A DNA stretch of 24,162 nucleotides from a virus. Location of the stretch: positions 1 to 24,162 of IMG/VR virus record IMGVR_UViG_3300020021_000208; one strand, 5' to 3'. The notes beneath the pieces are model-generated. The model was given only the letters and a program-made list of their open reading frames with translations, was not told the origin of the DNA and ran no database searches. A program made the translations under genes and the position numbers. Within the stretch, counting starts at the first letter, position 1. Each line of letters starts with the position of its first letter. This document shows, in pieces, positions 22,419-24,162 of this stretch.

Positions 22419-22624
22419 AGGCGCCGTCGGTGTTCATCGTCGTCCAGACCAACGGCGACGGCTACGGTCACAACAGCATCACATACCTGGAGTGGTACTT
22501 CGACGAGGACGAAGCGAAGGCACGCGAGAAGCACTTCAGAGAAGTGACCACAACGCCAGGATTCTGGTTCGACGTCGAGGAGGTCCCAGCTCCTGACCCG
22601 ATACCGAAGAGGAGGTCGTGGTGA
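22415..22624 (+). CDS. Small unknown protein, 69 aa
   Basis: GTGA overlap with the P-loop gene. Sequence APSVFIVVQTNGDGYGHNSI leads into an acidic helix, DEDEAKAREKHFREV. Fold probably alpha/beta. No family is recognised. Confidence 0.72.
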   Translation: MKAPSVFIVVQTNGDGYGHNSITYLEWYFDEDEAKAREKHFREVTTTPGFWFDVEEVPAPDPIPKRRSW

Positions 22625-22947
22625 GAGACACGTCGACCGAAGCATTGATCTCGATCTCGCACATCCGCGGCGCCCTCAAGAAGACGGTGTTCGAGAAGAT
22701 CAGGACGATGTCTGCGTGGGGCTCCACGTGCGATGAACTCGAAGAGGTTCTCGACTTGTCGCACCAGACGTTGAGCGCTCGCGTCCGTGAGCTTTGGCAG
22801 GAAGGCTTCATCAACAGGACCGACCGGACTCGGATGACGCGCTCAGGTCGGCAAGCTCGCGTGTACACTGCTCGCAAGGCACGAAAGAAGAGTCCGCCGA
22901 TCGAAAGACGTTGTGAGCACTGCGGACAAGTCATAGTCAAGAGGTAG
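22621..22947 (+). CDS. Winged helix-turn-helix protein, 108 aa
   Basis: AGGAGG (22610-22615) lies 5 nt before GTG 22621, which overlaps the previous stop; GTG 22618 is too close to the ribosome site. The central part (STCDELEEVLDLSHQTLSAR, then VRELWQEGFI and a basic wing RTRMTRSGRQARVYTA) is a winged HTH of the MarR/ArsR-like shape. A CEHCGQ pair near the C-terminus could contribute to a metal site. Such proteins are frequent in actinophages and probably bind DNA. Confidence 0.78.
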   Translation: MRDTSTEALISISHIRGALKKTVFEKIRTMSAWGSTCDELEEVLDLSHQTLSARVRELWQEGFINRTDRTRMTRSGRQARVYTARKARKKSPPIERRCEHCGQVIVKR

Positions 22948-22990
22948 CTGGTCGTGTTACTAGAACAACGAGGATCAAGAGTAGAAGAGG

Positions 22991-23359
22991 ATGACCAACC
23001 GAGACGATGAGATCAGACGGATGCGAGCGAGACATTCGTTCGCGGCGATCGCCAAGCTCGCGGTCGCGGCAGCCGCAAGCAAGGGTCGACTCGTCAGCGA
23101 GGCTTGGGCGACTCGCGACGCCTCGTTCCGCAAGAAATGTGATCACGAGTTCGAGCCAATCGGCGACACCGGTCGGTGGGAGCAGTGCGTGATCTGTGCT
23201 CGCTGTCGCAGGGTCGGAAGCACGAAGGTGCTCGGCGTGACCGACGTGTTGAAGTGTTGCGAGTGCGGCGACGTCCACAAGGGCATCAGTCGCTTGAATC
23301 GAAACGGTTCCCATTCAGAGTGTCCGAAGTGCGGACACGGAGTCTACGCCTGGCCATGA
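22991..23359 (+). CDS. Zinc-ribbon protein, 122 aa
   Basis: GAAGAGG directly precedes the ATG, and a longer leader ACGAGGATCAAGAGTAG lies before it. After a basic N-terminus (IRRMRARHSFAAIAKLAV), Cys pairs occur at CDHEFE...CVICARC, CCECG and CPKCG. They would hold two zinc ions in rubredoxin/ribbon-like knuckles. A nucleic-acid-binding role is usual for such proteins, but no family is recognised. Confidence 0.75.
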   Translation: MTNRDDEIRRMRARHSFAAIAKLAVAAAASKGRLVSEAWATRDASFRKKCDHEFEPIGDTGRWEQCVICARCRRVGSTKVLGVTDVLKCCECGDVHKGISRLNRNGSHSECPKCGHGVYAWP

Positions 23360-23631
23360 AAGAACACGATCCACAGACCGTCGGACCGAATGTCTACCGT
23401 CACTACAAAGGTGGTCTCTACCGCGTGCTCGACGACAACGTGATGTGCTCAACGAACGGCCTGGACGACGGTAAGCGTATGGTGCTCTACGTGTCGATGA
23501 CGAACGGTCGAGTCTTCACGCGCACCCATGAGCAGTTCTTCGAGCTGATCACCGATGGGACCTTGACCAAGGAAGCCCAACCACGTTTGTTCCGGCGTTT
23601 CGCGTGGGTGCCGAAAGGAGTAAAGCTGTGA
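23356..23631 (+). CDS. DUF1653-like protein, 91 aa
   Basis: ATGA overlap at the start. VYRHYKGGLYRVLDDNV followed by RMVLYVSMTNGRVFTRTHEQ and FFE matches the pattern of DUF1653: YRHYKG..Y.V, a middle V.Y strand with a ...G..W/F.R...F pattern, and a final RF. The domain is widespread in bacteria and phages with no established function. Confidence 0.78.
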   Translation: MKEHDPQTVGPNVYRHYKGGLYRVLDDNVMCSTNGLDDGKRMVLYVSMTNGRVFTRTHEQFFELITDGTLTKEAQPRLFRRFAWVPKGVKL

Positions 23632-23978
23632 AGAAGAAACCGAAGACGTTCGCCGCACAACGCGAGAACGACGCTGAGAACCCCGCGTGGGCTGGCGAGC
23701 GGAAACGGAAACCGAAGGGTCCGAAGTTGAAGCTTCGCACCGAGGCGGAGTACCAGGAGCTTCGCTCGATGACCGTCGAGCTGGCGAACTGCGCGGTGCT
23801 CGTGCTCCAGACGCGTGGCAAGCTCGGCGTCGGCTCCGGCATGATCTTCAACGGCAAGACGAAGAAGCTCGTGCACTGGACCACGCGGTTCTTCGACGCG
23901 CTCGACGCGGTCGGCATCAGCTACGACCGCGACGTCTACCTCAACATGGAAAAGAAGAAGCCATGCTTATCGGGTTGA
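23628..23978 (+). CDS. Unknown basic protein, 116 aa
   Basis: AAAGGAG (23614-23620) lies 7 nt before GTG 23628, which overlaps the previous stop. The N-terminal 40 residues are very basic (KKKPKTF, GERKRKPKGPKLKLR) and look like a nucleic-acid-binding tail. A compact domain follows (ELANCAVLVLQTRGKLGVGS, then KKLVHWTTRFFDALDAVGIS). No family is recognised. Confidence 0.75.
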   Translation: MKKKPKTFAAQRENDAENPAWAGERKRKPKGPKLKLRTEAEYQELRSMTVELANCAVLVLQTRGKLGVGSGMIFNGKTKKLVHWTTRFFDALDAVGISYDRDVYLNMEKKKPCLSG

Positions 23979-24003
23979 CGCCACAATGAACCATGGCTAG
24001 TAT
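23975..24003 (+). promoter_or_regulatory. Promoter for a leaderless or nearly leaderless transcript
   Basis: TTGACG (23975-23980), 17 nt, then TAGTAT (23998-24003). A start site 7-8 bases after the -10 falls at 24010-24011, at the ATG of the next gene. The -35 overlaps the preceding gene's stop codon. Leaderless mRNAs are frequent in actinobacteria. Confidence 0.6.
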
Positions 24004-24010
24004 GGGTAAC

Positions 24011-24162
24011 ATGAGCCGATTTGACCTCGTTGAGATGTGTGCAGGAACGGCGGCTGTCGCACTCGCGGCAATCGCCGGGCCATGCTTCCCGGCCTCGCGT
24101 CGTGGAAGCAAACAGGGTTGGACCATGCCCATCCTGGAGGCGCTGGGAGTTGCTGTACCCGT
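24011..24162 (+). CDS. Probable DNA methyltransferase, 5' part (cut by window end)
   Basis: About 50 codons are visible: MSRFDLVEMCAGTAAVALAA, then a short linker, SRRGSKQGW and MPILEALG. The pattern ELCAGTAAV (an SAM-binding DxFxGxG-like motif I) followed by a GSK-aromatic element resembles the N-terminus of D12/Dam-type adenine methyltransferases in phages. Starts at 23993 and 24002 are in frame but would lie upstream of the predicted transcription start. The rest is outside the window, so the call is tentative. Confidence 0.5.
   Translation, partial: MSRFDLVEMCAGTAAVALAAIAGPCFPASRRGSKQGWTMPILEALGVAVP

Noticed and set aside
22948-22990. Promoter before the zinc-ribbon gene
   Set aside because: No TTGAC-like box at suitable distance from the TACTAG-like sequence; only the translation leader is supported.
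1-24162. CRISPR array, insertion sequence or integrase attachment site
   Set aside because: No regularly spaced direct repeats, no transposase or integrase motifs and no terminal inverted repeats were seen; mobile features are limited to the two inteins and HNH-type genes.

Overview
The window is one dense, single-strand block of phage DNA. About 40 genes are all read left to right, usually with ATGA, GTGA or TTGA stop/start overlaps, and almost nothing separates them. The content is the DNA replication and recombination module of a large tailed phage, organised like that of T4 but with a family A DNA polymerase. Three things point to a high-GC host, probably an actinobacterium: the GC-rich third codon positions, the frequent GTG starts, and promoters of the TTGACR-N17/18-TANNNT type, one of which gives a leaderless or nearly leaderless transcript. 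The host assignment is inference; no host gene is present.

Layout. At 1-1601 is the 3' part of a UvsW-type SF2 helicase whose Walker A motif is interrupted by a LAGLIDADG intein. At 1602-1808 is a non-coding gap with a 10-bp dyad and three DnaA-box-like 9-mers, a possible replication origin. At 1809-6406 are an unknown protein, a uracil-DNA-glycosylase-like protein, a DnaB/gp41-type helicase, a coiled-coil protein, two small proteins and a DnaG/gp61-type primase. At 6453 is a promoter, followed by small genes, a Lys-rich protein, an extremely acidic repeat protein and, at 8051-11140, a PolA-type polymerase with proofreading domain whose catalytic motif A is split by a second intein. At 11181-14190 are a possible UvsY-like mediator, a gp32-like single-strand binding protein with zinc site and acidic tail, a 150-nt non-coding region that folds into nested helices, and RecA/UvsX. 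An HNH endonuclease gene overlaps the recA 3' end.

At 14767-15989 are a small secreted protein, a KTSC-domain protein and two unknowns. A second copy of the promoter element at 15993 precedes the Mre11/SbcD/gp47 nuclease (16043-17152). Its usual partner SbcC/gp46 (20359-22194) lies 3.2 kb away, beyond a cassette of small genes (a membrane peptide, several unknowns, an HTH protein and a small HNH protein). From 22191 on there are small accessory genes: a 75-aa P-loop protein, a winged-helix protein, a zinc-ribbon protein and a DUF1653-like protein. At the right edge a new promoter starts what looks like a DNA methyltransferase gene, cut by the window end.

Together the genes form a nearly complete fork and recombination-dependent replication set: helicase, primase, polymerase, SSB, recombinase, possible mediator, end-resection nuclease pair and branch-migration helicase. 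No clamp, clamp loader, ligase or structural gene is seen. The most unusual signals are the two inteins in catalytic motifs, the divergent polymerase active site, the structured RNA before recA, the candidate origin, and the duplicated promoter/leader element.
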